A stretch of 64,000 bases of DNA from assembly GCA_008015235.1 (NCBI GenBank), contig SSFF01000012.1:62001-126000 (forward strand), read 5' to 3'. A program made the position numbers and the translations under genes. Positions 14,844-29,328 of the stretch are shown piece by piece; position 1 is the first letter of the stretch; the number at the start of each line of letters is the position of its first letter. The notes under the pieces were generated by a model, which worked only from the letters and a program-made list of their open reading frames with translations, was not told the DNA's origin and searched no databases. The DNA comes from Rhodoferax sp. (GTDB lineage Bacteria > Pseudomonadota > Gammaproteobacteria > Burkholderiales > Burkholderiaceae_C).

Positions 14844-15590
14844 TTACTTCTTGCCCCCGCCCCCGCCGCCACCCCCACCACCGTGGCCTCCACCGTGCCC
14901 GCCCCCGTGGCCCTCGCCACCGGCACCGCGTGCGTCCGATGGCCTGCCCATGTCGGCGCGCGCGTGGGCGCTTTGTTCCTTGGCCTTGCCCGCCGACTTG
15001 GTAGCCGCTTCGGCGGCCTTGGATTTGTCGGTTTTACTGGCGCTGACCACGCTGCCGAGTTTGACACCCATGGCCTGTGCAATCTGGCCCCAGCCCATGC
15101 CGCTGCTGCGCTGCGACAGCACACCGGGGACGCTCATGGTGCCGGTGCTGGAAGTCACAAGCCCGCCATTGAGCGCGGCGGAGATCTGTTCCGGGGTGGG
15201 CTTGGAAATACCCTGCTGCGCCAACGAGGCCTTGGCCAGGGAGAGTGCAATGCCGACTTCGCCCACCCCCATCTTGCCGGTGCTAGGGCTGAAGCTGGTA
15301 CTGCCGCCCGTGGTGCCGGTACTGGTTCCCGTGTTGCTGGTGCTGAGGGTCACGGTCGTCCCGTTGGTCAATCCCTTGACCAGCGACTGGGCATTGGCCG
15401 TGGAGCCCGCCCAGCTGGCGTAGCTGGCGGCCAGCCTGGTGCTGCTGGTCGTTTGTGGGGTCGTCGTGGTGCTGGCAGTGGCAGTGCCCGCAGTGGCACC
15501 GGTGGTTTGTGCACCCGCTGCCATGGGCATGGCCAGTCCGATGGCCAAGGGCAATGCGAGTTGGCGGGTGGTCAACAAGGGGCGTGACAT
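14844..15590 (-). CDS. Secreted Thr/Ser- and Gly/His-rich hypothetical protein
   Basis: The 248-residue protein has a signal peptide (LALPLAIGLAMPMAAGAQ, cleavage near residue 28). A low-complexity Thr/Ala/Ser tract follows, then a more ordered middle containing KMGVGEVGIALSLAKASLAQ and GMGWGQIAQAMGVKLG. The Lys/Ala-rich part before the tail leads into GGGHGGGHGGGG and two final lysines. The His/Gly tail could bind metal or be a flexible anchor. I do not know a named family. It is monocistronic in appearance, upstream of the Cpx-like operon on the same strand, and may be an envelope protein. Confidence 0.6.
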   Translation of the reverse strand: MSRPLLTTRQLALPLAIGLAMPMAAGAQTTGATAGTATASTTTTPQTTSSTRLAASYASWAGSTANAQSLVKGLTNGTTVTLSTSNTGTSTGTTGGSTSFSPSTGKMGVGEVGIALSLAKASLAQQGISKPTPEQISAALNGGLVTSSTGTMSVPGVLSQRSSGMGWGQIAQAMGVKLGSVVSASKTDKSKAAEAATKSAGKAKEQSAHARADMGRPSDARGAGGEGHGGGHGGGHGGGGGGGGGGKK

Positions 15591-15702
15591 GGCTTGCTCC
15601 TGAAAATCAATGCGGAGCGAGTGTAGGCAAACGACGCCCTTGGCGGGCCTTGGAATTGTTACCAGCGGTTAGCCCGGGCACGGCCAGGGGCCGGGCCAAG
15701 AC

Positions 15703-16461
15703 CTACTTCTTGAAGCGGATCGCCGCGTTCAGCCGTTGCATGACTTCGTCTGGCACGTTGTTGCTGCACAGCAGGTGACGGTATTCCCCGCCCGGCATGT
15801 TCTTGAACTTGATCTGCCGGAAGTCCTTCGGCACCAGGCCTGCGGCTTCGATGGCCACACTGGCCTCCTCGGGCGCCATCAGCATGTAGTCCGCCATGCC
15901 GAACTTGACCTGCCGGACCATGGCCAGGTTTTCATCGGTCGTGGTCTGGCGGGTCGGCTGGTATTTTTCGATCAGGGCGTCCAAAGGCAGGCCATAGGAA
16001 TAGCCCAGCTTCACCAGCAAGACCAGCTTCTTGTCATTGAACACATCCACCACGGAGGCGTGGCCGGCAAACCGGCTCGCCTTGGCCGTGGATGTCAGGA
16101 TCATCTGCGGCTGGTCCTGGTAGATCGGCTTGCTGTACTTGGCGAAGCGTTCGCGTTCGGGCTTCTTGAACATCCCGATCATGCAATCCATCCCGGAATT
16201 GATTTCCAGGTAGTGCAGCTGCCGGGCGAACGGCGTCTTGCGGATTTCGACCGGCACTTTGGCCTTCATGAAGGCCTGGTACGACGGCCCGCCGGTCAGC
16301 CCGGTCAGCCCCTCGCCGGAAGCCATCATGTACGGGGGGCGCTCCACGTAATGCAAGGTCACGGGCTGCTCGGTCGCAGCCCCGGCCTGGGCCGCGACCC
16401 AAAGGCCCGTCCCCAGTGCACTCATCTGTACGGCCAATTTGCAAATCCGTGCGCGGGGCAT
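15703..16461 (-). CDS. Periplasmic solute-binding-like protein (family 3 type)
   Basis: With the start at 16461 (MPRARICKLAV) the protein has about 252 residues and a signal peptide ending near AAQAGAAT. The mature part resembles amino-acid-type (SBP_bac_3) binding folds: VTLHYVERPPYMM, then FARQLHYLEINSGMDCMIGM, then an LVKLGYSYG region and NLAMVRQVKFGMADYMLM. No permease or ATPase genes are adjacent, so it may be an orphan sensor or binding protein like those encoded near many betaproteobacterial signalling genes. The ligand is unknown. Confidence 0.65.
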   Translation of the reverse strand: MPRARICKLAVQMSALGTGLWVAAQAGAATEQPVTLHYVERPPYMMASGEGLTGLTGGPSYQAFMKAKVPVEIRKTPFARQLHYLEINSGMDCMIGMFKKPERERFAKYSKPIYQDQPQMILTSTAKASRFAGHASVVDVFNDKKLVLLVKLGYSYGLPLDALIEKYQPTRQTTTDENLAMVRQVKFGMADYMLMAPEEASVAIEAAGLVPKDFRQIKFKNMPGGEYRHLLCSNNVPDEVMQRLNAAIRFKK

Positions 16462-16566
16462 CAACGTGGTTCTCCTGTCACGCCGCCGCCCCATGCGGAG
16501 ACGGTGGCTGTGGGCGGCGAGTATGGCATCAACCCAAGGGCCACGGCAAATACCATCCTAAGCTGC

Positions 16567-22512
<5,946 letters not shown>

Positions 22513-22589
22513 GCCGGTTGCTCCAGTGGGGGAGCAACATTCTAGGCAGGCCGCAGACCGGGCGGCGGGTGTGGGGCTTCTGGCCCTTT

Positions 22590-23084
22590 TCAGCCGTGCA
22601 GTGCGTTGCGCAAGGGCTTGCAGACTTCGGAACTGGCGGCCGCTTCGATCTTGGGCAGCAGTTCGATCAATTCCTTCAGGTCGGCGGCCGCTTCCACCGC
22701 CAGGTTGAGCCGGAAACCGCGCAGTCCCAAGGACGAGGTGATCTGGGTGGCCGCTTTCATGCCGTCGAGGTAGCGCTCCTGCTCGGAACGGCCACTGGGC
22801 GAAGGTTCCAGAGCGGCCGGCGCAATCGCAGCTCCGGCGACAGGAGCGCTTGCGGCAGCGGCCTTTGCGGGCTTGTCGGAGCCAGGCACCACGGCCAGAA
22901 AGCCCAAGGCCAGCAGCGCGTCGATATCGGCCTGCGTGGCGCCCAGGCCCGCCGTGGCGGCAAGGACCTGTTCACCGGTCTTGTTGCCGTCGAACAGGAT
23001 GAACATGGAACGCTGGCGCGCCGTGATGTCGGACGACCGCTGCTTGAAAGCCAACTGACCTGCTTCTGTCTTGGTGTATTTCAT
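22590..23084 (-). CDS. Conserved hypothetical protein, 164 residues
   Basis: The protein begins MKYTKTEAGQLAFKQRS and ITARQRSMFILFDGNKTG. A short helical N-terminal domain (to about residue 68) looks like a small winged-helix-like unit. An Ala/Pro linker (AAAASAPVAGAAIAPAALEP) follows, then a helical C-terminal domain (RYLDGMKAATQITSSLGLRG, LKELIELLPKIEAAAS). No signal peptide or membrane helix is present. I do not recognise a functional family. It lies 77 nt downstream of the double UvrA start on the same strand but is transcribed before it, so it could share the promoter. Confidence 0.6.
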   Translation of the reverse strand: MKYTKTEAGQLAFKQRSSDITARQRSMFILFDGNKTGEQVLAATAGLGATQADIDALLALGFLAVVPGSDKPAKAAAASAPVAGAAIAPAALEPSPSGRSEQERYLDGMKAATQITSSLGLRGFRLNLAVEAAADLKELIELLPKIEAAASSEVCKPLRNALHG

Positions 23085-23127
23085 GAGTTCCTACCAACGC
23101 CCCAATGATTCCTGGCCCCAAAATTAA

Positions 23128-23147
23128 AACCCGCTCGAAGGCGGGTT
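23128..23147 (-). terminator. Intrinsic terminator candidate
   Basis: A 7-bp stem AACCCGC/GCGGGTT with a 6-nt loop is followed on the minus strand by TTAATTTT. It lies downstream of the 67-residue membrane protein gene. A second hairpin (9-bp stem, 23196-23204 and 23225-23233) precedes it. Confidence 0.6.
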
Positions 23148-23240
23148 GCAACTAGGGCAGACCCCAGCTTGTTGTCGCATGCACGACGACCAAAGGGCCT
23201 GCGCAGCCACCGTAACCGGTGCACGCGCAGGCCACCGGTT

Positions 23241-23444
23241 TTACTGGCTGGCGGCAGATGCCGGAGCCTGGGCTGCAGGTGCTGCGGCGGGTGCAGGTTC
23301 GGCAGCAGGTTTGGCGGGTTCGGAGTGCACGGCTTCGGCGCCGTGCTTTTCACCACCCATGTCGATATCGCCACCCTTGCTCAGGATGAACAAGGCCAGA
23401 CCCGCAAACACGATAAAACCCAAAGCAATTTTCCACATACCCAT
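23241..23444 (-). CDS. Small single-pass membrane protein
   Basis: The 67-residue protein has one N-terminal membrane helix (MWKIALGFIVFAGLALFILS) and then a soluble tail rich in Ala, Pro and Glu (EPAKPAAEPAPAAAPAAQAP). The hydrophilic tail is of the flexible kind that spans envelope space. No family recognised. It is flanked on both sides by hairpins that look like terminators, so it is probably transcribed alone. Confidence 0.6.
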   Translation of the reverse strand: MGMWKIALGFIVFAGLALFILSKGGDIDMGGEKHGAEAVHSEPAKPAAEPAPAAAPAAQAPASAASQ

Positions 23445-23452
23445 TTCCTTAA

Positions 23453-23479
23453 CAAAAAAGGCCCCCGGTCTGAGGGCCT
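23453..23479 (-). terminator. Intrinsic terminator after the MHS transporter gene
   Basis: On the minus strand a stem AGGCCC/GGGCCT is followed by a run of six T. It lies about 60 nt beyond the transporter stop codon and before the small membrane protein gene. Confidence 0.75.
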
Positions 23480-23539
23480 GTCAATCTGCCCGGGCACCCC
23501 ATGTGCCGCGGACAGCGTTCACTCACTCCGGCTATCTCA

Positions 23540-25300
23540 TCAATCGTTGGCGTAGATGTCCACGTCCTTGGTTTCCTTGACGAACAGGCCGCCAATGACC
23601 ACGGTTGCACCCGCAATGATGATGGGATACCACAGACCGTTGTACATGTTACCGGTTTGGGCAACGATGGCGAAGGCCGTGGTGGGCAGCAGACCACCGA
23701 ACCAGCCGTTACCGATGTGGTAGGGCAAGCTCATGGAGGTGTAGCGGATGCGGGTCGGGAACATTTCCACCAGCATGGCGGCGATGGGGCCGTACACCAT
23801 GGTCACCAGGATCACCAGGTAGGTCAGGATGGCAATGACCTTGACCTTGTCGAACTTGGCCATGTCAGCCTTGGCGGGGTAGCCAGCAGCCTTCAGGGCA
23901 GCACCGAGGTTGTTGCCCAGCAGGGTGCCGCCGGCAGTCTTCTCGTTGCTCAGGTCGGCCACCAGTTTCTTGGCAGCTTCCACAGCCTTCTCGTCCACGG
24001 GGTTCGCAGCGGAGGCAGCAGCCAGCTTGGCTTCGGCAGCAGCCTTGGCGGCAGCAATGTCTTCCGGTGTGTACTTGACCTTGACTTCGGTCTCACCGAC
24101 CTTGATCAAAGCAGGGGTGCCAGCGGGTGCTGCAATGTTCTCGTAGGACACGGAGGCACCAGCCAGACGCTGCTTGGCGATGTCGCACGAAGAAGTGAAC
24201 TTCTTGGTACCGGTCGGGTTGAACTGGAACGAGCACTCGGCAGGATCGGCAGTGACAGTCACCTTGGAAGCAGCCTGGGCAGCAGCCAGATCGGGGTTGG
24301 CGGCCTTGGTCAAGGCTTCGAACACCGGGAAGTAGGTCACAGCAGCCAGCAGGCAGCCTGCCAGGATGATGGGCTTGCGGCCGATCTTGTCCGACAGCGA
24401 ACCGAAGAAGATGAAGAAAGGCGTACCGATGATCAGCGAGATCGCGACCATGATGTTGGCGGTGGCGCCATCGACCTTCAGGGCCTGGGTCAGGAAGAAC
24501 AGGGCATAGAACTGACCGGAATACCAGACCACGGCTTGGCCGGCGGTCAGGCCGACGAGGGCCAGGATCACGATCTTCAGGTTTTTCCACTGGCCGAAGG
24601 ATTCGGACAGGGGAGCCTTGGAGGTCTTGCCTTCGGCCTTCATTTTCTGGAAGGCAGGCGACTCGTTCATGCTCAGACGGATGTAGACCGAAACAGCCAA
24701 CAACAGAATGGACACGATGAACGGGACACGCCAGCCCCAGTCGGCAAACGCGGCTTCACCGATGACGGTACGGGTGCCCAGAATCACCATCAGGGACAGG
24801 AACAGACCCAGCGTAGCGGTGGTCTGGATCCAGGAGGTGTAGGCGCCGCGCTTGCCTTGCGGGGCATGCTCGGCCACGTAGGTGGCAGCACCGCCGTACT
24901 CACCACCCAGCGCCAGGCCTTGCAGCAAGCGCAGGCAGATCAGGATGACGGGAGCGGCCACGCCGATGGAGGCGTAATTGGGCAGGATACCCACGATGAA
25001 GGTGGACAAGCCCATGATCAGGATGGTCACCAGGAAGGTGTACTTGCGACCGATCATGTCACCCAGACGGCCGAACACCAGCGCGCCGAAGGGGCGCACG
25101 ATGAAGCCGGCTGCGAACGCCAGCAGGGCGAAGATGAAGGCCGAGCCTTCGTCCAGTCCGCTGAAGAACTGCTTGGCGATGATGGCCGCCAAAGAACCGT
25201 ACAGGTAGAAGTCGTACCACTCAAAAACCGTACCGAGCGACGAAGCAAAGATCACTTTCTTTTCTTCGGCGGTCATCGGACGTGCGGCTGCAGTTGCCAT
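23540..25300 (-). CDS. MFS transporter, metabolite:H+ symporter (MHS) family, with a large inserted loop
   Basis: The 586-residue protein has the MHS start (SLGTVFEWYDFYLYGSLAA) and the MFS loop motif GRLGDMIGRKYTF. ALGGEYGGAATYVAEHAP is the MHS signature, and a second-half repeat GSLSDKIGRKPIILAG is present. Normal members have about 430-450 residues. The excess is a hydrophilic insert at about residues 333-485, with two cysteines (C356, C372) and an Ala/Lys-rich helix (IAAAKAAAEAKLAAASAANP). The substrate is probably a carboxylate or similar metabolite, but this is uncertain. It is divergent from DUF485-actP across a 394-bp gap and ends at an intrinsic terminator. Confidence 0.85.
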   Translation of the reverse strand: MATAAARPMTAEEKKVIFASSLGTVFEWYDFYLYGSLAAIIAKQFFSGLDEGSAFIFALLAFAAGFIVRPFGALVFGRLGDMIGRKYTFLVTILIMGLSTFIVGILPNYASIGVAAPVILICLRLLQGLALGGEYGGAATYVAEHAPQGKRGAYTSWIQTTATLGLFLSLMVILGTRTVIGEAAFADWGWRVPFIVSILLLAVSVYIRLSMNESPAFQKMKAEGKTSKAPLSESFGQWKNLKIVILALVGLTAGQAVVWYSGQFYALFFLTQALKVDGATANIMVAISLIIGTPFFIFFGSLSDKIGRKPIILAGCLLAAVTYFPVFEALTKAANPDLAAAQAASKVTVTADPAECSFQFNPTGTKKFTSSCDIAKQRLAGASVSYENIAAPAGTPALIKVGETEVKVKYTPEDIAAAKAAAEAKLAAASAANPVDEKAVEAAKKLVADLSNEKTAGGTLLGNNLGAALKAAGYPAKADMAKFDKVKVIAILTYLVILVTMVYGPIAAMLVEMFPTRIRYTSMSLPYHIGNGWFGGLLPTTAFAIVAQTGNMYNGLWYPIIIAGATVVIGGLFVKETKDVDIYAND

Positions 25301-25694
25301 AGTCTGTGTCTCCTAAAAATAGTTGGGGAGCCCTTCCAACAGGGTCTGGGGCCGGACTATCCAAGCAGCCACTGACTGATTTCTGACGCGCCTGACAGGC
25401 CCACGTCATCCAAACTGAATGTGGGCTTACGCACACCGTAGTAACCCGCAGCCACTGTTTCTTGATGTGAAATTTTGGAAGAAATTGACGTAAATGAAGG
25501 AAATTTTCCTAAGGGTTTTCGATAGGAAGATTTTTTGACATACGTCTGCGTCGGCACGTGCTCCTGCTTGCTACTGAATTCATAGCGCATGCTTACGCCG
25601 GCATTACGTAAGGGGTGGGTCAGAACGGATTTACACAATGCACTCGTTCTGCTAACGCAGACATTTGCGAACCCAATCTCTTCAAGGACTTCCC
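25301..25694. other. 394-bp divergent intergenic region between the MHS gene and DUF485-actP
   Basis: No gene is seen. The region is AT-richer than its surroundings and should contain both promoters. Visible items are a near-palindrome AGGAAATTTTCCT (about 25498-25510), a TTGACA hexamer near 25536 without a convincing -10, and a degenerate match to the dispersed repeat (GCTACTGAATTCATAGC near 25569-25585). Confidence 0.5.
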
Positions 25695-26003
25695 ATGCGT
25701 GATCCCGTGGTTGACAAGATCCAGAGCCATCCGAAATACCAAGAGCTGCGTACCAAGCGCAGCGGTTTCGGCTGGCTGCTGACCATCCTGATGCTGGTCG
25801 TGTATTACGGCTACATCGCCCTCATCGCCTTCAACAAGCCCTTCCTGGCCACCCCGATCGGTTCCGGTGTCACCACCCTGGGCGTGCCCATCGGCATGGG
25901 CGTGATCGTCTTCACCGTGGTCATCACTGCCATCTACGTTCGCCGTGCCAACAGCGAATTCGACGACCTGACCGCCGACATCCTGAAAGACGTGAACAAA
26001 TGA
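25695..26003 (+). CDS. DUF485 small membrane protein
   Basis: I chose the ATG at 25695 ([18 protein letters not shown]) because AAGGA lies 7 nt upstream and DUF485 proteins start this way, giving 102 residues. Two membrane helices are clear ([19 protein letters not shown] and [19 protein letters not shown]). DUF485 proteins are encoded with the acetate permease ActP and probably assist it. The stop overlaps the actP start by 4 nt. Confidence 0.88.
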   Translation: MRDPVVDKIQSHPKYQELRTKRSGFGWLLTILMLVVYYGYIALIAFNKPFLATPIGSGVTTLGVPIGMGVIVFTVVITAIYVRRANSEFDDLTADILKDVNK

Positions 26004-27814
26004 AACACTTGAAATCCCTCGCACTGGCGCTGGTCGCCACGTTCGCGGCAGGCAGTGCCCTGGCAGCAGGCGCCGACCTGGGCCAGGTCGAAAAGCAGGC
26101 CACCAACTGGACCGCCATCTTCATGTTCAGCGCCTTTGTCGTGGCCACCTTGTGGATCACCAAATGGGCGGCTGCCAAGACCAAGTCCGCTGCCGACTTC
26201 TACACCGCCGGAGGTGGAATCACCGGTTTCCAGAATGGCCTGGCCATTGCTGGCGACTACATGTCGGCCGCATCCTTCCTGGGCATTTCGGCGGCTGTGA
26301 TGGCATCGGGCTATGACGGCCTGATCTACTCCATCGGCTTCCTGGTGGGCTGGCCCGTCATCACCTTCCTGATGGCCGAGCGCCTGCGCAACCTGGGCAA
26401 GTTCACCTTTGCCGACGTAGCCGGTTACCGCTTCCAGCAAAAACCCATCCGCATCTTCGCGGCCTCGGGCACGCTGGTGGTGGTGGCCTTCTACCTGATC
26501 GCCCAGATGGTGGGCGCGGGCTCGCTCATCAAACTGCTGTTCGGCCTGGACTACTGGATGGCCGTGGTCATCGTCGGTGCACTGATGATGGTGTACGTGC
26601 TGTTCGGCGGCATGACCGCCACCACCTGGGTGCAGATCATCAAGGCCGTGCTCCTGCTGGCCGGTGTCAGCTTCATGGCCTTCATGGTGCTGTCCCAGTT
26701 CGGCTTCAGCCCCGAAGCCCTGTTTGCCAAGGGCGTCGAAGTCAAGACCCTGATCGCAGGCAATGCCAAGGAGGCCGCCATCGCAGCCGCCACGGCAGCG
26801 GCTGCCGCAGCGGCCACCCCCGAAGCCGCTGCAACCGCCGCGGCCGAGCTGGCCAAGGCCAACGCCATGGACCCGGCCAAGACCGGCCTGTCGCTGATGG
26901 GCCCGGGCGGCTTCATCAAGGACCCCATTTCCGCCATCTCCTTCGGCATGGCGCTGATGTTCGGTACTGCCGGCCTGCCCCACATCCTGATGCGCTTCTT
27001 CACCGTCCCTGACGCGAAGGAAGCCCGCAAGTCGGTGCTGTGGGCCACCACCTGGATCGGCTACTTCTACGTGCTGATCTTCATCATCGGCTTCGGCGCC
27101 ATCACCCTGGTGCTGACCAACCCCGAATTTGCCGACGTCGTCAAGGGCGTGATCAAGGGCGGCGGCGGTTCTGCCAACATGGCGGCGGTGCTGGTGGCCA
27201 AGGCCGTCGGTGGTGACGTGTTCTTCGGCTTCATCTCGGCCGTGGCCTTCGCCACCATTCTGGCTGTGGTGGCGGGTCTGACGCTCTCCGGCGCTTCGGC
27301 CGTGTCGCACGACATCTACGCCACGATCATCAAGGACGGCAAGGCGGACTCTGCGTCTGAACTCAAGGTTTCGCGCATGACCACCGTTGCCTTGGGCATC
27401 ATCGCCGTGGTGCTGGGCATCGCCTTCGAGAAGCAGAACATCGCTTTCATGGTGTCGCTGGCCTTCGCGATTGCCGCCTCGGCCAACTTCCCGGTGCTGT
27501 TCATGTCGGTGCTGTGGAAAGACTGCACCACCAAGGGCGCCGTCATCGGCGGCTTCCTGGGCCTGATCTCTTCCGTAGGCCTGACCGTGGTATCGCCATC
27601 CGTGTGGGAAGCCACCTTGGGCTACCCCAAGGGCTCGGCCTGGTTCCCCTACAGCTCGCCGGCCCTGTTCTCCATGACCATCGGCTTCGTGGGCGTGTGG
27701 CTGTTCTCCATCCTCGACCGCAGCGCCAACGCGGCCCAGGAACGTGCCGACTTCGCTGCGCAGCAAGTGCGTTCGGAAACCGGCTACGGAGCTTCCGGGG
27801 CTTCTGGGCACTGA
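26000..27814 (+). CDS. actP: Cation/acetate symporter ActP-like, SSS family
   Basis: The 604-residue sodium/solute symporter has an N-terminal signal-like helix ([18 protein letters not shown]). The SSS core begins [20 protein letters not shown] and [13 protein letters not shown]. ActP takes up acetate and other short monocarboxylates. E. coli ActP has about 549 residues; the extra length is mainly an Ala-rich segment at about 246-294 ([20 protein letters not shown]). It forms an operon with DUF485, with an ATGA overlap, and is followed by a strong terminator. Confidence 0.88.
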   Translation: MKHLKSLALALVATFAAGSALAAGADLGQVEKQATNWTAIFMFSAFVVATLWITKWAAAKTKSAADFYTAGGGITGFQNGLAIAGDYMSAASFLGISAAVMASGYDGLIYSIGFLVGWPVITFLMAERLRNLGKFTFADVAGYRFQQKPIRIFAASGTLVVVAFYLIAQMVGAGSLIKLLFGLDYWMAVVIVGALMMVYVLFGGMTATTWVQIIKAVLLLAGVSFMAFMVLSQFGFSPEALFAKGVEVKTLIAGNAKEAAIAAATAAAAAAATPEAAATAAAELAKANAMDPAKTGLSLMGPGGFIKDPISAISFGMALMFGTAGLPHILMRFFTVPDAKEARKSVLWATTWIGYFYVLIFIIGFGAITLVLTNPEFADVVKGVIKGGGGSANMAAVLVAKAVGGDVFFGFISAVAFATILAVVAGLTLSGASAVSHDIYATIIKDGKADSASELKVSRMTTVALGIIAVVLGIAFEKQNIAFMVSLAFAIAASANFPVLFMSVLWKDCTTKGAVIGGFLGLISSVGLTVVSPSVWEATLGYPKGSAWFPYSSPALFSMTIGFVGVWLFSILDRSANAAQERADFAAQQVRSETGYGASGASGH

Positions 27815-27859
27815 GGCATCTGAGCCTGTGGCTGCCTTTGGGTAGCCACCTTCTCGACA

Positions 27860-27884
27860 AACCGGGCCGCGTGCCCGGTTTTTT
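27860..27884 (+). terminator. Intrinsic terminator of the DUF485-actP operon
   Basis: An 8-bp perfect stem AACCGGGC/GCCCGGTT with loop CGCGT is followed by TTTT. It is 45 nt after the actP stop. Confidence 0.85.
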
Positions 27885-27915
27885 ATTGCTATTGTTTGTG
27901 TAGCTGGTTGCGCAA
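27885..27915 (-). repeat. 31-bp dispersed repeat, minus-strand copy
   Basis: On the minus strand it reads TTGCGCAACCAGCTACAC then AAACAATAGCAAT. It directly follows the actP terminator. Confidence 0.75.
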
Positions 27916-28018
27916 TGTTTGCGAGGTCTACGAGCCGAAATGGCACTTAGTTCGTTCGCCGTTGTGTTTTGCAGGACTTGCATCAGCTAGCGGAGCATGT
28001 CGGGATGTGCGCCCGACA

Positions 28019-28270
28019 GCGCACTTACTTTCTCTTGCTTCGCCAAGAGAAAGTAAGCAAAGAGAAGGCGACCCCGCCGTCTGCGTCCCTCCGCTTCGCT
28101 CCGGGCACCCTGCGGTGCTCGCAGCCGCTGGGGTCCGCGCAAACTCGCCTGCGGCTCAAACAGCGCGCGGCCCTTATTCCAGCGCCTGCTGCGCTCCTCG
28201 GCGCAGCCAGAGGGGATGTGGGGAGAGTCACGCGCCATCGCTGCGCTCGGCGCGGGTGGTATCGTTGGTG
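28019..28270 (+). repeat. Large repeat element, copy A
   Basis: It begins with a 14-bp perfect hairpin (28024-28037 with 28044-28057, loop CTTCGC) and AAGCAAAGAGAAGGCGA. It continues with a GC-rich body sharing GCGCAAACTCGCC, CTCAAACAGCGCGCG and a final CGCCATCGCT with copy B. Copy B lies at about 29040-29320 in the opposite direction. Confidence 0.75.
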
Positions 28271-28374
28271 TCTCGGACTTCGGCTTTGCAGCGTATGCGG
28301 TCATTCAACTCGGATGCCCAGTTGGCTATAGTGACTAGAAACTTCACACTTCAAACTTTCTTGAGGAACAAAAC

Positions 28375-28911
28375 ATGCCGGGAACCAATTACGTCCTCAC
28401 CGGTGAAATGACAGAAAATGGCAAGGTGATCGTGCAAGGGGCTTTGTCAGTCTTCGTAAGTGAATTTGGATTCGACATATCGGTGCGAGAACACGTTGAA
28501 GGAAGAATGTTTCGAGGAAAGACGGTTATCGTTCAGCCCTTTAATCCTCGAATGTTTTTGGGCCCCGCTGTTAAGTGCGGATACCAGATCACTATGCAAG
28601 GCAATAGGATCGGGCATTACACAAATGGCCCTTTAGGTCATCCCGGTGACGGTGAGTTTCAAAATTACTATGTACTCACGGCTTCGATTTCTGGAAAGTA
28701 TCGAAACGAGGGATTAGATATTGAAATCGCAGTCACTACAGGCCGTGGGTGGGAGGTTTGCTACAGCGCGAAAGAAGAGTCAGAGGATAAGTTCGATCCG
28801 CTTGCCGTAACCGTTAGATTCCTTGTCCCAAAGGATAGATTGAAAGAATTTTTAGGGCTCAACGACAACAACATTAAATATTTCATGGCCGACCTTGATG
28901 AAATTGCCTAG
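28375..28911 (+). CDS. Orphan hypothetical protein between inverted repeat elements
   Basis: The 178-residue protein has no signal peptide or membrane helix and no family I recognise. It looks beta-rich, with alternating strands (KVIVQGALSVFVSEFGFDIS, KTVIVQPFNPRMF, AVKCGYQITMQGNRIGHYTN). It ends in a short acidic segment (NIKYFMADLDEIA). A ribosome site (TTGAGGA) supports the start. GC content is far below that of the neighbours, and two inverted repeat elements flank it, so it was probably acquired horizontally. No partner gene is present. Confidence 0.6.
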   Translation: MPGTNYVLTGEMTENGKVIVQGALSVFVSEFGFDISVREHVEGRMFRGKTVIVQPFNPRMFLGPAVKCGYQITMQGNRIGHYTNGPLGHPGDGEFQNYYVLTASISGKYRNEGLDIEIAVTTGRGWEVCYSAKEESEDKFDPLAVTVRFLVPKDRLKEFLGLNDNNIKYFMADLDEIA

Positions 28912-29328
28912 TAAGTCGACCAATGTAGATGCCCAGCTTCAAAGAGAAACGGTTGGACCTAAATGACTGCTGTCAGCCTAAAACCGAAGTTCAGCCGCTA
29001 TCAAATTTGCAGCTTTCTACGCAATAAACACGCGGACCTAGTGGCAATTTGACCCATAAGTCGTGCCGAGCGAAGCGATGGCACGTGGGGTATTTCCCGC
29101 CGTCATGCGGAGTCGAGTAGCGCAGGGTGGGGCGGATGAAGAGGCGCGCGCTGTTTGAGCCCGCAGGGCGAGTTTGCGCGCCTCCCGCCCCGCACGAGCA
29201 ACGCAGTGAGCCCGAAGGGCCGACGCATCCGGCTCGCCTTCTCTTTGCTTACTTTCTCTTGGCGAAGCAAGAGAAAGTGAGTCGCCCGCCGGGGCGAGAC
29301 CCGGCCTGCTGCGCAATCCACAAAACGA
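28912..29328. other. 417-bp intergenic region with repeat copy B
   Basis: The first 130 bp are low-GC and continue the composition of the orphan gene, with no coding frame. The rest is repeat copy B up to the end of the exonuclease gene. A weak match to the dispersed repeat (GCTATCAAATTTGCAGC) lies near 28998. Confidence 0.5.
29040..29320 (-). repeat. Large repeat element, copy B (inverted)
   Basis: On the minus strand it holds the same hairpin as copy A (29248-29261 with 29268-29281, one mismatch), then AAGCAAAGAGAAGGCGA, GCGCAAACTCGCC, CTCAAACAGCGCGCG and CGCCATCGCT. It lies just downstream of the exonuclease stop and may terminate that operon. Confidence 0.75.

Larger units (their letters stand above)
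27815..28374. other. 560-bp intergenic region downstream of actP
   Basis: It holds the actP terminator, a minus-strand copy of the 31-bp repeat, and the first copy of a larger repeat element (about 28019-28270). The last 100 bp carry the promoter of the orphan gene: a TATAGT hexamer at 28327-28332, and GAGGA 8 nt before its ATG. No supportable gene is seen in this stretch. Confidence 0.6.
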
